A DNA stretch of 64,000 bases from Pseudomonadota bacterium (lineage in GTDB: Bacteria; Pseudomonadota; Gammaproteobacteria; Burkholderiales; Thiobacillaceae): assembly GCA_021848725.1 (NCBI GenBank), contig JAJZTS010000004.1, positions 1 through 64,000 on the forward strand, read 5' to 3'. Below are positions 27,027 through 37,860 of this stretch, one piece after another; within the stretch, counting starts at the first letter, position 1; every line of letters starts with the position of its first letter. Position numbers and translations under genes: made by a program. Under the pieces are notes generated by a model. It was not told where the DNA came from, searched no databases, and saw nothing but the letters and a program-made list of their open reading frames with translations.

Positions 27027-28769
27027 ATGACCTTCAATCCTTTCTTGATGCTGCTGGCCGTCTTGGGCCTCGTCGGCTGCGCTCAGTTGGCGCCCGCGCC
27101 CGAACAAGCTGTCGCCCCGCCCAAGCCCGCCCCGGCCAGCAACGACAAGACGGCCGCCGCCGCGCCCGTCGCCACGCCTGCCCAGCCGCTGACCGAGCAG
27201 GTGCTCTATCAATTCCTCCTGGCGGAGACAGCCTGGCAGCGCGGTGAACGCAAACTGGCGGCGGAGGCTTATGTCGATCTGGCCTTGCGTACCCGCGATG
27301 CGCGCATCGCGCGCCGTGCCACGGAGCTGGCCTTGCTCGCCCAGGCGCGCGAAGAGGCGGTGCAGTCGGCCAAGCTGTGGGTCGAGCTGGAGCCGGGGTC
27401 CGAGCAGGCGCAGCAGGTATGGATCTCGCTGTTGGCCGCCAGCGGCCATATCAAGGAGACCCGGCCCCATTTCGAGGTCCTGCTGCGGGCGGCGGGCGGA
27501 TCGCCAGGGCCGGTGTTCATGCAAATGCACACCGTGTTCAGCCGGCAGACCGATTACCGGGGCGTGCTCGATCTGGTCAGTGACTTGGCGCGGCCCTATC
27601 CGAATTTGGCCGAGGCACATTTCGCCGTGACCCAGGCGGCTTGGAATGCCGGCCAATACGACCGCGCCGAACAGGCGGTGGACCGGGCTTTGGCCTTGCG
27701 GCCGGACTGGGAGGCGGCGGCCTTGCTCAAGGGGCAGCTGCTGCAGCGCAAGGGCGATGCCGAAATGCTGGCCTATTGGGCGGGCTTCCTTGCGCAGCAC
27801 CCGGCCATGCGCGAACTGCGTTTGGCCTATGCCAAGCAGTTGGCACGCACGGGGCGTTATCCCGAGTCCCGGCAAGAATTCGAACGCTTGCTCGACGATG
27901 CGGCGGGCAATCCCGAGGCGACGTTGGCAGTCGGCCTGCTCGCCATGCAAGCGGGCGATTATGAAGCGGCCGAGACCTATTTGCTGAAAACGTTGGAACT
28001 GGGTTACCCCGAGGCCGATCAGGTCAAGCTGTATCTGGGCCAGATCGCCGAGGCGCGCAAGCGTGTGGCCGAGGCCTTGCGCTGGTACCAAGCGGTCGAC
28101 CGGGGGCCGCGCTATGTCGCCGCCCAGGTGCTGGCTGCGGCCTTGCTGGGCAAGCAAGGCCGCGTGGCCGAGGCGCGGGCGCTGCTGCAGGGCCTGAGCC
28201 CGGCCGACGACAGCGAGCGCATCCAAATCGTGCAGGCCGAGGCGCAGATTTTGCGCGAGGCGCACGATTATGCCGGGGTCTATAAAGTGCTGTCGCAGGC
28301 GCTGGCCGGCCAGCCGGAGGCGCCGGAGTTGCTGTACGACCGGGCGATGGCGGCGGAAAAGCTGAACAAGCTTGACGTGCTGGAAAAAGACCTCCGCAAG
28401 TTGATCAAGCTCAAGCCCGATTATGCGCACGCTTACAACGCTTTGGGTTATACCCTGGCCGACCGCACCAACCGCATTGCCGAGGCGATCGAGTTGCTGC
28501 AAAAGGCGCTGCAACTGGCGCCGGATGATCCATTCGTGCTCGACAGCATGGGCTGGGCGCAATTCAAGGCGGGGCGCTCGAAAGAGGCCGCCGAGTACCT
28601 CAAGCGCGCCTATGCCGCGCGCCCCGATCCCGAGATCGCCGCCCATCTGGGCGAAGTGCTGTGGAAGCAGGGCAAGCGCGACGAGGCGAAAAAGCTATGG
28701 GAGGGCGCGCTCAAGGCGCATCCGGACAACGAGGCCTTGCGCGAGACGATCTCGCGCTTCAAGCCCTGA
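27027..28769 (+). CDS. Tetratricopeptide-repeat lipoprotein
   Basis: This 580-residue protein has a lipoprotein signal (lipobox LVGC, lipidated C18), a Pro/Ala-rich linker (about 22-60), and tandem TPR units to the C-terminus. Typical repeats are seen at YAHAYNALGYTLADR and PFVLDSMGWAQFKAGR. It is probably anchored in the outer membrane facing the periplasm and acts as a protein-interaction scaffold. The start at 27027 is favoured over ATG 27000 because it gives a compact signal peptide. Its TGATG overlap with lolB indicates translational coupling. Confidence 0.85.
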   Translation: MTFNPFLMLLAVLGLVGCAQLAPAPEQAVAPPKPAPASNDKTAAAAPVATPAQPLTEQVLYQFLLAETAWQRGERKLAAEAYVDLALRTRDARIARRATELALLAQAREEAVQSAKLWVELEPGSEQAQQVWISLLAASGHIKETRPHFEVLLRAAGGSPGPVFMQMHTVFSRQTDYRGVLDLVSDLARPYPNLAEAHFAVTQAAWNAGQYDRAEQAVDRALALRPDWEAAALLKGQLLQRKGDAEMLAYWAGFLAQHPAMRELRLAYAKQLARTGRYPESRQEFERLLDDAAGNPEATLAVGLLAMQAGDYEAAETYLLKTLELGYPEADQVKLYLGQIAEARKRVAEALRWYQAVDRGPRYVAAQVLAAALLGKQGRVAEARALLQGLSPADDSERIQIVQAEAQILREAHDYAGVYKVLSQALAGQPEAPELLYDRAMAAEKLNKLDVLEKDLRKLIKLKPDYAHAYNALGYTLADRTNRIAEAIELLQKALQLAPDDPFVLDSMGWAQFKAGRSKEAAEYLKRAYAARPDPEIAAHLGEVLWKQGKRDEAKKLWEGALKAHPDNEALRETISRFKP

Positions 28770-29317
28770 TGTATCGCCGCTGGCTTGGGCTGGTCGCCCC
28801 ATTACTGATGTCGGCCTGTGCTGCATTGCCGCCGCCGTCGTTGGTGCCGGCGGCAGACGGTTATCGGCTGGAGGGTCGAATTTCGGTGCGTGCCGCCGAG
28901 CAGGGTTTTTCCGGCGGCATCGTTTGGCAATCCTCGGGTGGGCGGCAGGATATCCTGTTGCGCACGCCGCTGGGGCAGGGGGTGGCCGAGGTGCATGTGG
29001 ACGCGGCCGGGGCCGGTATGACCGATAGTGCCGGCAAGCAGTACCAGGCTGACAGCGGCGAGGCGCTGGTGCAGCAGGCCATCGGCGTGGCCCTGCCCTT
29101 GGCCGGGTTGGCGCATTGGCTGCGTGGCCAACCCGATCCGGCCCGCCCGTTCTCGGGCCAGCCGGATGGGCATGGCGGCTGGCTCAGTCTGGAACAGGAC
29201 GGCTGGCATATCGAATATGGCCAAGCCTTTGCGGGGACGCGCCTGCCGAAGCGACTGAGTGCGCATCGCGACGACCTGGAAATCCGTTTGGTGGTGGACG
29301 CATGGCAGGCCCCATGA
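28769..29317 (+). CDS. lolB: Outer-membrane lipoprotein receptor LolB
   Basis: This 182-residue lipoprotein has its lipobox at LLMSAC (C17). It accepts lipoproteins from periplasmic LolA and inserts them into the outer membrane. The conserved features are [10 protein letters not shown] near the start, a mid-protein LAHWLRGQP and the C-terminal [10 protein letters not shown]. The ATG overlaps the TPR gene stop (TGATG), and its own stop overlaps the ispE start. This lolB-ispE order is conserved in beta- and gammaproteobacteria and supports the call. Confidence 0.92.
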   Translation: MYRRWLGLVAPLLMSACAALPPPSLVPAADGYRLEGRISVRAAEQGFSGGIVWQSSGGRQDILLRTPLGQGVAEVHVDAAGAGMTDSAGKQYQADSGEALVQQAIGVALPLAGLAHWLRGQPDPARPFSGQPDGHGGWLSLEQDGWHIEYGQAFAGTRLPKRLSAHRDDLEIRLVVDAWQAP

Positions 29318-30156
29318 AGCCCGAGGGCGAGGCCTACCCGGCGCCGGCCAAGCTCAATCTGTTTCTGCACGTGGTCGGCCGGCGGCCGGACGGTTATCAC
29401 CTGCTGCAGACGGTATTCCGTTTTCTCGACCACGGCGATCGCTTGCATATCGCGGTGCGCCCGGATGGCGAGATCCGGCGCAGTAATCCCTTGCCCGGCG
29501 TGGGGACGGAGCATGATCTGTGCACGCGAGCGGCGCGGCTGCTGCAGAGCCATACCGGCTGCCGGCTGGGGGCGGAGATCGGCTTGGACAAGCGCCTGCC
29601 TATGGGCGGCGGCCTGGGCGGCGGCAGCTCGGATGCGGCGACTGTGCTCTTGGTGTTGAATCGGTTGTGGGGGCTGGGTCTGCCACGCGCCGAACTGCAG
29701 GCCATGGGCCTGCAACTTGGCGCCGACGTGCCGGTCTTCGTGTTCGGCCGCTCCGCCTTTGCCGAGGGGGTGGGCGAACGCTTGCAGGCGGTGGAATTGG
29801 CGCCGGCGAGTTATGTCGTGTTGACGCCGCCGGTACACGTGTCGACCGCGGAAATCTTCGCGCATCCGGCATTGACACGCGATACGCCAGCCGTCAAAAT
29901 GCGCGTCTTTTCAACGGGCTTCGGTCATAACGACCTGGAGCGCGTGGTCTGCAATCTCTATCCGCAGGTGGCTGAATGCTTGGCCTGGCTGCGGCAGTTT
30001 GGAGATGCGCGGATGACCGGATCGGGGGCGTGTGTGTTTGCCGCATTCCCCGATCGCCTAACGGCCGAGCGGGTTTTTGCGGCTCGCCCGGAAGGGGTGG
30101 ACGGTTTTGTGGCCGATGGCCTGGATCAACATCCTCTGCTGGGTTGGGCGGCATAG
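29314..30156 (+). CDS. ispE: 4-diphosphocytidyl-2-C-methyl-D-erythritol kinase IspE
   Basis: This 280-residue GHMP kinase acts in the non-mevalonate isoprenoid pathway. [20 protein letters not shown] is the substrate motif, [15 protein letters not shown] the ATP-binding glycine loop, and [10 protein letters not shown] the third GHMP motif. The ATG at 29314 overlaps the lolB stop (ATGA); another ATG at 29302 would also work. A tRNA-Gln gene follows 23 bp later. Confidence 0.95.
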   Translation: MKPEGEAYPAPAKLNLFLHVVGRRPDGYHLLQTVFRFLDHGDRLHIAVRPDGEIRRSNPLPGVGTEHDLCTRAARLLQSHTGCRLGAEIGLDKRLPMGGGLGGGSSDAATVLLVLNRLWGLGLPRAELQAMGLQLGADVPVFVFGRSAFAEGVGERLQAVELAPASYVVLTPPVHVSTAEIFAHPALTRDTPAVKMRVFSTGFGHNDLERVVCNLYPQVAECLAWLRQFGDARMTGSGACVFAAFPDRLTAERVFAARPEGVDGFVADGLDQHPLLGWAA

Positions 30157-30179
30157 GCGGTTCGCCGCCATGCAACGCT

Positions 30180-30254
30180 TGGGGAGTCGCCAAGTGGTAA
30201 GGCACCGGATTTTGATTCCGGCATTCGTAGGTTCGATCCCTACCTCCCCAGCCA
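30180..30254 (+). tRNA. tRNA-Gln (TTG)
   Basis: This is a complete cloverleaf closely similar to E. coli tRNA-Gln. The acceptor TGGGGAG pairs with CTCCCCA, the anticodon is TTG in the loop ATTTTGATT, the T-loop is TTCGATC, and the 3' end is GCCA. It sits between ispE and prs, a conserved location in proteobacteria. Confidence 0.97.
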
Positions 30255-30262
30255 CTTGAAAT

Positions 30263-30300
30263 AAGCGTGTAGCTTGTCTCTACACGCTTTTTTGTTTTTT
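30263..30300 (+). terminator. Terminator after tRNA-Gln
   Basis: The stem AAGCGTGTAG/CTACACGCTT (10 bp, 7-nt loop) is followed by a T-rich tract interrupted by one G. It lies 8 nt after tRNA-Gln and just before the prs ribosome-binding site, so prs needs read-through or a promoter I do not see. Confidence 0.85.
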
Positions 30301-30317
30301 GCGCGCGGAGTTTCCTC

Positions 30318-31268
30318 GTGGGATACGACAGCTTGATGGTGTTTACCGGCAATGCCAACCCCAGGCTTGCCGAAGACGTTGTCCGCCACCTGAACATCCA
30401 CCTCGGTCGTGCGAGCGTGGGCCGGTTCTCGGACGGCGAAACCATGGTGGAAATCCTCGAGAACGTGCGCGGCAAGGACGTGTTCGTCCTGCAGTCGACC
30501 AGCATGCCGACCAACGACAACCTCATGGAGGTGATGTTGATGGTCGATGCCCTGCGCCGGGCCTCGGCCGGCCGGATCACCGCGGCCATCCCCTATTTCG
30601 GCTATGCCCGCCAGGATCGCCGCGTGCGTTCGGCCCGGGTGCCGATCACCGCGCGGGTGGTGGCCGACATGCTGACCGCCGCCGGGGTCGATCGCTTGCT
30701 GACCATGGATTTGCACTCGGACCAGATCCAGGGCTTTTTCGATATCCCGGTCGATAACATCTATTCGGCGCCGATTCTGCTCGGCGATATTTGGAAGCAG
30801 AACTACGACAACTTGATGATCGTGTCGCCCGACGTCGGCGGCGTGGTGCGGGCCCGGGCCTTCGCCAAGCGCTTGGATTGCGATCTGGCTATCATCGACA
30901 AGCGTCGGCCCAAGCCGAACGTAGCCAAGGTGATGCACATCATCGGTGAGGTGAAAGACCGCACCTGCATCATCATGGACGACATGGTGGATACCGCCAA
31001 CACCCTGTGCGAGGCGGCGCGCGCGTTAAAGGAGTACGGCGCCAAGCGGGTGTTGGCCTACTGTACCCACCCGGTGCTGTCGGGCAGCGCGATCGAGCGG
31101 GTCAATAATTCCGCGCTGGACGAACTGGTGGTGACCGACACCATCCCGCTGCGAGACGAGGCCAAGGCCTGCGGCCGTATCCGGCAATTGACGGTGGCCG
31201 AGCTGCTGGCGGAGACCATCCGCCGCATCAGCAATGAAGATTCGGTGAGCTCGCTGTTCGTGGAATAG
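30318..31268 (+). CDS. prs: Ribose-phosphate pyrophosphokinase (PRPP synthetase)
   Basis: This 316-residue enzyme makes PRPP for nucleotide, histidine and tryptophan synthesis. The N-terminus [19 protein letters not shown], the flexible-loop [11 protein letters not shown] and the PRPP loop [14 protein letters not shown] are all typical. The GTG at 30318 is the start because it gives the family N-terminus and follows GCGGAG. The tRNA-Gln–prs–rplY–pth–ychF order is conserved. Confidence 0.96.
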   Translation: MGYDSLMVFTGNANPRLAEDVVRHLNIHLGRASVGRFSDGETMVEILENVRGKDVFVLQSTSMPTNDNLMEVMLMVDALRRASAGRITAAIPYFGYARQDRRVRSARVPITARVVADMLTAAGVDRLLTMDLHSDQIQGFFDIPVDNIYSAPILLGDIWKQNYDNLMIVSPDVGGVVRARAFAKRLDCDLAIIDKRRPKPNVAKVMHIIGEVKDRTCIIMDDMVDTANTLCEAARALKEYGAKRVLAYCTHPVLSGSAIERVNNSALDELVVTDTIPLRDEAKACGRIRQLTVAELLAETIRRISNEDSVSSLFVE

Positions 31269-31283
31269 CGGGCCGACGAAGGA

Positions 31284-31308
31284 CCGCCTGGTCGCGGGCG
31301 GCTTTTTT
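31284..31308 (+). terminator. Weak hairpin with T-tract between prs and rplY
   Basis: A 5-bp CCGCC/GGCGG stem with an 8-nt loop is followed, after one C, by six T residues, 16 nt after the prs stop. It may attenuate read-through into rplY. Confidence 0.5.
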
Positions 31309-31327
31309 GTTTGTTTAGGAGTTGATC

Positions 31328-31939
31328 ATGAAATTTGAAGTTATCGCTAGCAAGCGTGGCGTGCAGGGAACGGGTGCGAGCCGCCGCCTGCGTCACGGCG
31401 GCAAGGTGCCGGGCATCGTTTATGGTGCCGGCAAGGATGCCGTGGCCTTGGAGATGGACCATAACGATCTGCTGTTGCAGTTGCGCAAGGAGGCCTTCCA
31501 TTCCTCCGTGCTGACGCTGAATGTGGATGGCGAGAAAGAGCCCGTGCTGCTGCGCGACGTCCAGGCCCACCCGTTCAAGCGCCAGGTGCTGCACGTCGAT
31601 TTCCTGCGCGTCGACAAGACCCACAAGATCCACATGAAGGTGCCGTTGCACTTCTTGAACGGCGACAACGCGCCGGGCGTCAAGCTGCACGGCGGCGTGC
31701 TATCGCACGTGATCACCGAGGTGGAAGTGGTCTGTCTGGCCGACAAGCTGCCCGAGTACCTGGAGATCGACCTGTCTGCCTTGGATGTCGGCCATTCCGC
31801 GCACCTGTCCCACGTTAAGTTGCCGGCGGGCGTCGAGTGCACCGCTTTGCTGCGCGGCGAGGACCCGACCGTGGCGACCATCCTGGGCGTGCGCGGCGAG
31901 GCGGAAGCCGCTCCGGCGGCTCCGACCGAGGGCGCTTGA
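31328..31939 (+). CDS. rplY: 50S ribosomal protein L25, long (CTC) form
   Basis: This 203-residue protein has an N-terminal L25 domain (about 1-95) that binds 5S rRNA and the C-terminal CTC (TL5) beta domain found in general-stress-type L25 proteins. ASRRLRHGGKVPGIVYG and VQAHPFKRQVLHVDFLRV are diagnostic. ATG 31328 is used because it follows TAGGAG; a TTG six bases upstream is in frame but too close to the ribosome site. Confidence 0.96.
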   Translation: MKFEVIASKRGVQGTGASRRLRHGGKVPGIVYGAGKDAVALEMDHNDLLLQLRKEAFHSSVLTLNVDGEKEPVLLRDVQAHPFKRQVLHVDFLRVDKTHKIHMKVPLHFLNGDNAPGVKLHGGVLSHVITEVEVVCLADKLPEYLEIDLSALDVGHSAHLSHVKLPAGVECTALLRGEDPTVATILGVRGEAEAAPAAPTEGA

Positions 31940-31959
31940 TCTAGGCGCGAGACTGGGGC

Positions 31960-32568
31960 GTGGAGACCGGCATCCGACTGATCGTCGGTCTCGGCAATCC
32001 AGGCAGCGAATACATCGATACCCGGCACAATGCCGGGTGTTGGTGGCTAGACCGGCTGGCGGCTCGCCATGCCGGTCTTTTTCGTTCTGAGGGCAAGTTT
32101 TTCGGCGAGATCTGCCGCCTCGCGGTGGGCGGCGCCGACCTGTGGTTGTTGAAACCGACGACTTACATGAATGCCAGTGGCCGCGCAGTCGCGGCGCTGG
32201 CCCATTTTTACAAGATTCCGGTCGGCCAGATACTGGTCGCCCACGATGAGCTGGATCTGCCGCCCGGTGGTTTGCGCCTGAAGCTGGGCGGCGGTCACGG
32301 CGGCCACAATGGCGTGCGTGACATCAGTGCCGCGCTCGGCGCGGATTATTGGCGACTGCGCATCGGCATCGGCCATCCGGGCGACAAGGCCCAGGTGTCC
32401 GATTTCGTCTTGCACCGGCCGGGCCGGGAAGAAGCGAGTCTGATCGAGGATGCGCTCGATCGGGCGGTGCCGGCGTTGCCGGCCCTGCTCAAGGGCGAGT
32501 TCGATCTGGCGATGCGTCGGCTTAACATCCGGCCGAAACCTGACAAGAAAGCGGTGACAGAAGAATGA
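31960..32568 (+). CDS. pth: Peptidyl-tRNA hydrolase
   Basis: This 202-residue enzyme recycles peptidyl-tRNA released from stalled ribosomes. The N-terminus [20 protein letters not shown] includes the catalytic histidine; [10 protein letters not shown] and [16 protein letters not shown] are the other signatures. It starts at GTG after a GGGG-type ribosome site. Its stop overlaps the ychF start by 4 bp. Confidence 0.96.
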   Translation: METGIRLIVGLGNPGSEYIDTRHNAGCWWLDRLAARHAGLFRSEGKFFGEICRLAVGGADLWLLKPTTYMNASGRAVAALAHFYKIPVGQILVAHDELDLPPGGLRLKLGGGHGGHNGVRDISAALGADYWRLRIGIGHPGDKAQVSDFVLHRPGREEASLIEDALDRAVPALPALLKGEFDLAMRRLNIRPKPDKKAVTEE

Positions 32569-33656
32569 GTTTGAAATGCGGTATCGTCGGCCTACCCAAC
32601 GTCGGCAAGTCCACCCTGTTCAACGCGCTGACCAAGGCGGGTATCGCGGCGGAGAACTATCCCTTCTGCACCATCGAGCCCAATGTCGGCGTGGTCGAGG
32701 TGCCCGATCCGCGTTTGGATCAGTTGGCCGCGATCGTCAAGCCGCAGAAGACGCTGCCGGCCATCGTCGAATTCGTCGACATCGCCGGCCTGGTGGCCGG
32801 TGCCTCCAAGGGCGAAGGCCTGGGCAATCAGTTCCTGGCCAACATCCGCGAGACCGATGCCATCGTCAACGTGGTGCGCTGTTTCGAGGACGAGAACGTG
32901 GTGCACGTGGCTGGTCAGGTCGACCCGATTGCCGACATCGAGGTGATCGGCACCGAGTTGGCCCTGGCGGATCTGGCAACGGCGGAAAAGGCCCATGCCC
33001 GCGACGTCAAGAAGGCGCGGGCCGGCGACAAGGAGGCGCAAAAGCTGATTGCCGCGCTCGACAAGCTGCTGCCGCACCTGAACGAGGCCAAACCGGCGCG
33101 CAGCCTGAAGCTGTCGGACGATGAGATCGAGTTGATCAAACCCTTGTGCCTGTTGACGATCAAACCGGCGATGTACGTCGCCAACGTGGCGGAAGATGGT
33201 TTCGACAACAATTCCTATCTCGACCGTTTGCGCGCCCATGCCGAGGCGGAGGGCGCGCCGGTGGTGGCGGTCTGCGCCGCGATCGAGGCCGAGATCGCCG
33301 ACCTGGACGATGCCGACAAGGCAGACTTCCTGGCTGAGATGGGCTTGGAGGAACCGGGTTTGGATCGCCTGATTCGCGCCGCCTACGATTTGCTTGGCCT
33401 GCAGACCTATTTCACCGCCGGCGTGAAGGAGGTGCGGGCCTGGACGATCCACAAGGGCGACACCGCACCCAAGGCGGCCGCCGTGATCCATACCGATTTC
33501 GAAAAAGGCTTCATTCGCGCCGAGGTGATCGGCTTCGCCGACTTCATCGCCTGCAAAGGCGAGCAGGGCGCCAAGGAGGCCGGCAAAATGCGCCTGGAGG
33601 GCAAGGAATACGTGGTGCAGGACGGCGACGTGATGCACTTCCGGTTCAATGTCTGA
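32565..33656 (+). CDS. ychF: Ribosome-associated ATPase YchF
   Basis: This 363-residue Obg-family protein prefers ATP over GTP. P-loop GLPNVGKST is at 8-16, [20 protein letters not shown] forms the switch region, and the C-terminal TGS domain ends [17 protein letters not shown]. It binds ribosomes and modulates stress responses in E. coli. The ATG overlaps the pth stop (ATGA), the conserved pth-ychF coupling. Confidence 0.97.
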   Translation: MSLKCGIVGLPNVGKSTLFNALTKAGIAAENYPFCTIEPNVGVVEVPDPRLDQLAAIVKPQKTLPAIVEFVDIAGLVAGASKGEGLGNQFLANIRETDAIVNVVRCFEDENVVHVAGQVDPIADIEVIGTELALADLATAEKAHARDVKKARAGDKEAQKLIAALDKLLPHLNEAKPARSLKLSDDEIELIKPLCLLTIKPAMYVANVAEDGFDNNSYLDRLRAHAEAEGAPVVAVCAAIEAEIADLDDADKADFLAEMGLEEPGLDRLIRAAYDLLGLQTYFTAGVKEVRAWTIHKGDTAPKAAAVIHTDFEKGFIRAEVIGFADFIACKGEQGAKEAGKMRLEGKEYVVQDGDVMHFRFNV

Positions 33657-33686
33657 GTTTGTGCCTGATTGCTAGAGGAGCGGGGA

Positions 33687-34580
33687 GTGCGCGTGTCTCC
33701 CTATCTCCTGCTGACGCTGACCACGCTGTTTTGGTCCGGCAATTTCGTCCTGGCCCGTGCGGTCCACGCAGAAATTCCGCCGCTGGCCTTGTCTTTTTGG
33801 CGTTGGCTGCTGGCGTTACTGATCCTGTTGCCGTTTGCCGGCGCCCAGTTGTGGCGGCAATGGCCTATTGCGCGTGCGGCTTGGCGCCCGCTGCTGCTGC
33901 TGGCCACGTTCGGGGTGGCGGCGTTCAATAGTTTTGTTTATCTCGGCCTGCAGCACACCACGGCGACCAATGCGGTCTTGCTGCAAAGTGCTATTCCAGT
34001 CCTGATCATTGCGTTGAGTTGGCTGTTTCTCGGGCAACGGCTGGCTGCAACGCAGTTCCTGGGCTTGCTGGCATCCCTGCTCGGCGTGGGCGTTATCGTC
34101 TTTCATGGCGATCTCCAGCGCCTGCAACTGCTGGGGTTTAATCGAGGTGATTTGTTGGTGATGGCGGCAGTGATCAGTTGGGCGGCGTATTCGGTGCTGC
34201 TGCGTTATCGGCCGGCCGAGTTGTCTGCGCTGGCGTTCCTGTTGGCGATTGTGGCGTTCGGCGTGCTGATCATCAGCCCGTTTTATCTATGGGAACTGGC
34301 TGCGGGCAAGGGGTTCGCCCCGACGCTGCCGAACCTGCTGAGCGTGGGCTATGTCGGGATTTTTCCGTCGGTGTTGGCCTATATCTTTTGGAATCACGGT
34401 GTGGCTAGGGTGGGCGCCAGTAGGGCGGGTTTGTTTATTCACCTGATGCCGGTGTTCGGTATCCTGCTGTCGGTTGTCTTTCTTGGCGAGCGCATCCGGT
34501 TCTTCCATTTTGTCGGTATCGTTCTGATCTTCCTTGGGATTTTCTGGGTCCAGCACGGCCGTCCAAAGGTGCAGGGCTAG
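33687..34580 (+). CDS. EamA-family (DMT) transporter
   Basis: This 297-residue integral membrane protein has ten predicted helices in two EamA repeats. TLFWSGNFVLARAV and IPPLALSFWRW are the typical first-repeat motifs, and SWAAYSVLLRYR starts the second repeat. It probably exports a metabolite or amino acid, but specificity cannot be inferred. The GTG at 33687 follows GAGGAG with 6-nt spacing; the TTG at 33669 lies upstream of that site and is rejected. Confidence 0.88.
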   Translation: MRVSPYLLLTLTTLFWSGNFVLARAVHAEIPPLALSFWRWLLALLILLPFAGAQLWRQWPIARAAWRPLLLLATFGVAAFNSFVYLGLQHTTATNAVLLQSAIPVLIIALSWLFLGQRLAATQFLGLLASLLGVGVIVFHGDLQRLQLLGFNRGDLLVMAAVISWAAYSVLLRYRPAELSALAFLLAIVAFGVLIISPFYLWELAAGKGFAPTLPNLLSVGYVGIFPSVLAYIFWNHGVARVGASRAGLFIHLMPVFGILLSVVFLGERIRFFHFVGIVLIFLGIFWVQHGRPKVQG

Positions 34581-34630
34581 GGCGATGAGCGATCTCTAGC
34601 AATATTCCGGCCAGAAAACGTAAACCGTGA

Positions 34631-34659
34631 TTGACATAAATTGCTTGGATTAGGATAAT
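34631..34659 (+). promoter_or_regulatory. Near-consensus promoter of tRNA-Tyr-Gly-Thr-tuf operon
   Basis: TTGACA (34631-34636) and GATAAT (34654-34659) are separated by 17 bp. A GC-rich stretch (TCCGCGC) follows the -10, the discriminator type associated with stringent (ppGpp) control of stable RNA. tRNA-Tyr begins 14 bp downstream. Confidence 0.9.
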
Positions 34660-34672
34660 TCCGCGCTTTCGC

Positions 34673-34757
<85 letters not shown>

Positions 34758-34780
34758 GTTGTAAGCGCGAAAAGGCTGAT

Positions 34781-34854
<74 letters not shown>

Positions 34855-34885
34855 GAAGCTGGTCGCGCGAAAAGTTTAGTTAAAT

Positions 34886-34960
<75 letters not shown>

Positions 34961-34996
34961 CGAATTTTTATTGTGTTCAGTGTTGATTTGAGCTGA

Positions 34997-36200
<1,204 letters not shown>

Positions 36201-36226
36201 AGGCTGTATCTAAAAGGTGTTCAAAG

Positions 36227-36254
36227 CCAAAGCGCCCCGCGTTGGGCGCTTTGG
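36227..36254 (+). terminator. Hairpin between tuf and tRNA-Trp
   Basis: An 11-bp stem (CCAAAGCGCCC/GGGCGCTTTGG) has a 6-nt loop and starts 26 nt after the tuf stop. A T-tract is missing, so partial read-through into tRNA-Trp and secE is likely. Confidence 0.6.
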
Positions 36255-36266
36255 TGTCTCTGCCGC

Positions 36267-36342
36267 AGGGGCATAGCTCAATTGGCAGAGCGTCGGTCTC
36301 CAAAACCGAAGGTTGGGGGTTCGATTCCCTCTGCCCCTGCCA
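36267..36342 (+). tRNA. tRNA-Trp (CCA)
   Basis: This complete cloverleaf has anticodon CCA in the loop CTCCAAA. The acceptor AGGGGCA pairs with TGCCCCT, discriminator G, then encoded CCA. The position between tuf and secE is conserved in proteobacteria. Confidence 0.97.
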
Positions 36343-36380
36343 TTTCGAGATGAACAGCCGGATGGATGCGTAACAGATAA

Positions 36381-36728
36381 ATGGCGGAAAAGATCAAGTT
36401 GTTGATAGCGGCGATGCTGGCGGTGGCTGGCGTCGTGGGCTTTTATCTGCTGGCGGACAGTCCGGCCGTGGTGCGGGTGCTGTCCGTATTGGTGGGGCTT
36501 GGTCTTGCCGCTTTTGTGGCCCGCTATACCGAAGTGGGCGCTGGCTTCTATGCCTTCAGCCGTGATTCGGTCGACGAGGCGCGCAAGGTTGTTTGGCCGA
36601 CTCGGAAAGAAACCTTGCAGATGACCGGTGTGGTCATCTTGTTCGTGCTGGTCATGGCTTTGTTCCTGTGGCTGGTGGATGGTGTGCTGTTGTGGCTTGT
36701 CAAACTGCTAATGGGCAGAGGGAACTGA
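36381..36728 (+). CDS. secE: Preprotein translocase subunit SecE
   Basis: This 115-residue membrane protein is the proteobacterial three-helix form. Two N-terminal helices (about 7-25 and 32-50) precede the conserved cytoplasmic amphipathic segment [16 protein letters not shown] and the final membrane helix that clamps SecY. The stop overlaps the nusG start (TGATG), so the pair is translationally coupled. Confidence 0.95.
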   Translation: MAEKIKLLIAAMLAVAGVVGFYLLADSPAVVRVLSVLVGLGLAAFVARYTEVGAGFYAFSRDSVDEARKVVWPTRKETLQMTGVVILFVLVMALFLWLVDGVLLWLVKLLMGRGN

Positions 36729-37261
36729 TGGCGAAACAGTGGTATGTGGTGCATGCCTACTCGGGCTTCGAGAAAAGCGTGCAGCGTGCGCTGAAGGAGC
36801 GGATCGAGCGTGCCGGCATGCAGGACTCGTTTGGCGAGATCATGGTGCCGGTCGAAGAGGTCGTCGAGATGAAGGGCGGCCAGAAGAGCATCACCGAGCG
36901 CAAGTTCTACCCCGGCTATGTCCTGGTGCAAATGGAAATGAACGATGCGTCCTGGCACCTGGTCAAAAGTACGCCCAAGGTTTCCGGCTTCGTTGGCGGT
37001 ACGCCGAACAAGCCGTCGCCGATCAGCGAAAAGGAAGTCCAGGCCATCCTGCAGCAGATGCAAGAGGGTGTGGAGAAGCCGAAACCGAAGGTGACCTTCG
37101 AGGTGGGCGAGATGGTGCGGGTGACGGACGGTCCGTTTACCGACTTCAACGGTACGGTCGAAGAGGTCAACTACGAGAAGAGTCGTCTGCGCGTGAGCGT
37201 CACCATCTTCGGTCGGGCGACGCCGGTCGAATTGGAATTCGCTCAGGTCGAAAAAGCCTAG
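36728..37261 (+). CDS. nusG: Transcription termination/antitermination factor NusG
   Basis: This 177-residue factor links RNA polymerase to Rho and to the ribosome. The NGN domain ([25 protein letters not shown], then [10 protein letters not shown]) and the C-terminal KOW domain ([21 protein letters not shown]) are both complete. Start 36728 overlaps the secE stop. It is followed by a hairpin-rich gap before rplK. Confidence 0.97.
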   Translation: MAKQWYVVHAYSGFEKSVQRALKERIERAGMQDSFGEIMVPVEEVVEMKGGQKSITERKFYPGYVLVQMEMNDASWHLVKSTPKVSGFVGGTPNKPSPISEKEVQAILQQMQEGVEKPKPKVTFEVGEMVRVTDGPFTDFNGTVEEVNYEKSRLRVSVTIFGRATPVELEFAQVEKA

Positions 37262-37363
37262 TTCGCTCGCGCGAACTGGGCCTTTCGGCAAGGCTAACCC
37301 GCGTCGCGGGTTAAGCCCACGAAGTGGGCAGCCAGGGCCAAACGGCCTGAGTTTAGGTGGTCC
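37261..37363 (+). promoter_or_regulatory. Tandem array of short hairpins in rplK leader
   Basis: Six small stem-loops follow one another directly after nusG: GTTCGC/GCGAAC (37261-37276), GCCTT/AAGGC (37280-37294), TAACCCGC/GCGGGTTA (37295-37313), GCCCAC/GTGGGC (37315-37329), GGCC/GGCC (37336-37347) and CCGG/CCGG with a GCAA loop (37352-37363). None has a T-tract. They lie in the presumed rplK-rplA leader, where L1 represses translation in E. coli, but I see no clear copy of the known L1 site. Confidence 0.6.
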
Positions 37364-37427
37364 GGGCAACCGGGCCGATTGGGGAGGGACGGCCAGTCCC
37401 GCTACAACCCGTTTAATGGAGTGAAAC

Positions 37428-37859
37428 ATGGCAAAGAAGATCATCGGCTACATCAAGCTGCAAGTGCCGGCCGGCAAGGCGAACCCCTCGCCGCCGATCG
37501 GCCCCGCGCTGGGTCAGCGCGGCCTCAACATCATGGAATTCTGTAAGGCCTTCAACGCCCAGACTCAGAGTGTCGAGCCGGGGCTGCCGATCCCCGTGGT
37601 GATTACCGCCTATGCGGACAAGAGCTTCACCTTCGTGATGAAGACCCCGCCTGCCACCATTCTGTTGAAGAAGGCGGCCGGCCTCACCAAGGGCAGCCCG
37701 CGGCCGCATACCGACAAGGTCGGTGTGGTGACTCGCGCCCAGCTCGAAGAGATTGCCAAGACCAAGATGCCCGATCTGACCGCCGCGGACATGGATGCCG
37801 CCGTGCGCACGATCGCCGGTAGCGCCCGCAGCATGGGCTTGAATGTGGAAGGGGTGTGA
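37428..37859 (+). CDS. rplK: 50S ribosomal protein L11
   Basis: This 143-residue protein forms the GTPase-associated centre with 23S rRNA and is needed for RelA activation. [28 protein letters not shown] and the C-terminal RNA-binding domain ([12 protein letters not shown]) are intact. The rplA ATG follows 1 nt after its stop. Confidence 0.98.
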   Translation: MAKKIIGYIKLQVPAGKANPSPPIGPALGQRGLNIMEFCKAFNAQTQSVEPGLPIPVVITAYADKSFTFVMKTPPATILLKKAAGLTKGSPRPHTDKVGVVTRAQLEEIAKTKMPDLTAADMDAAVRTIAGSARSMGLNVEGV

Positions 37860-37860
37860 C

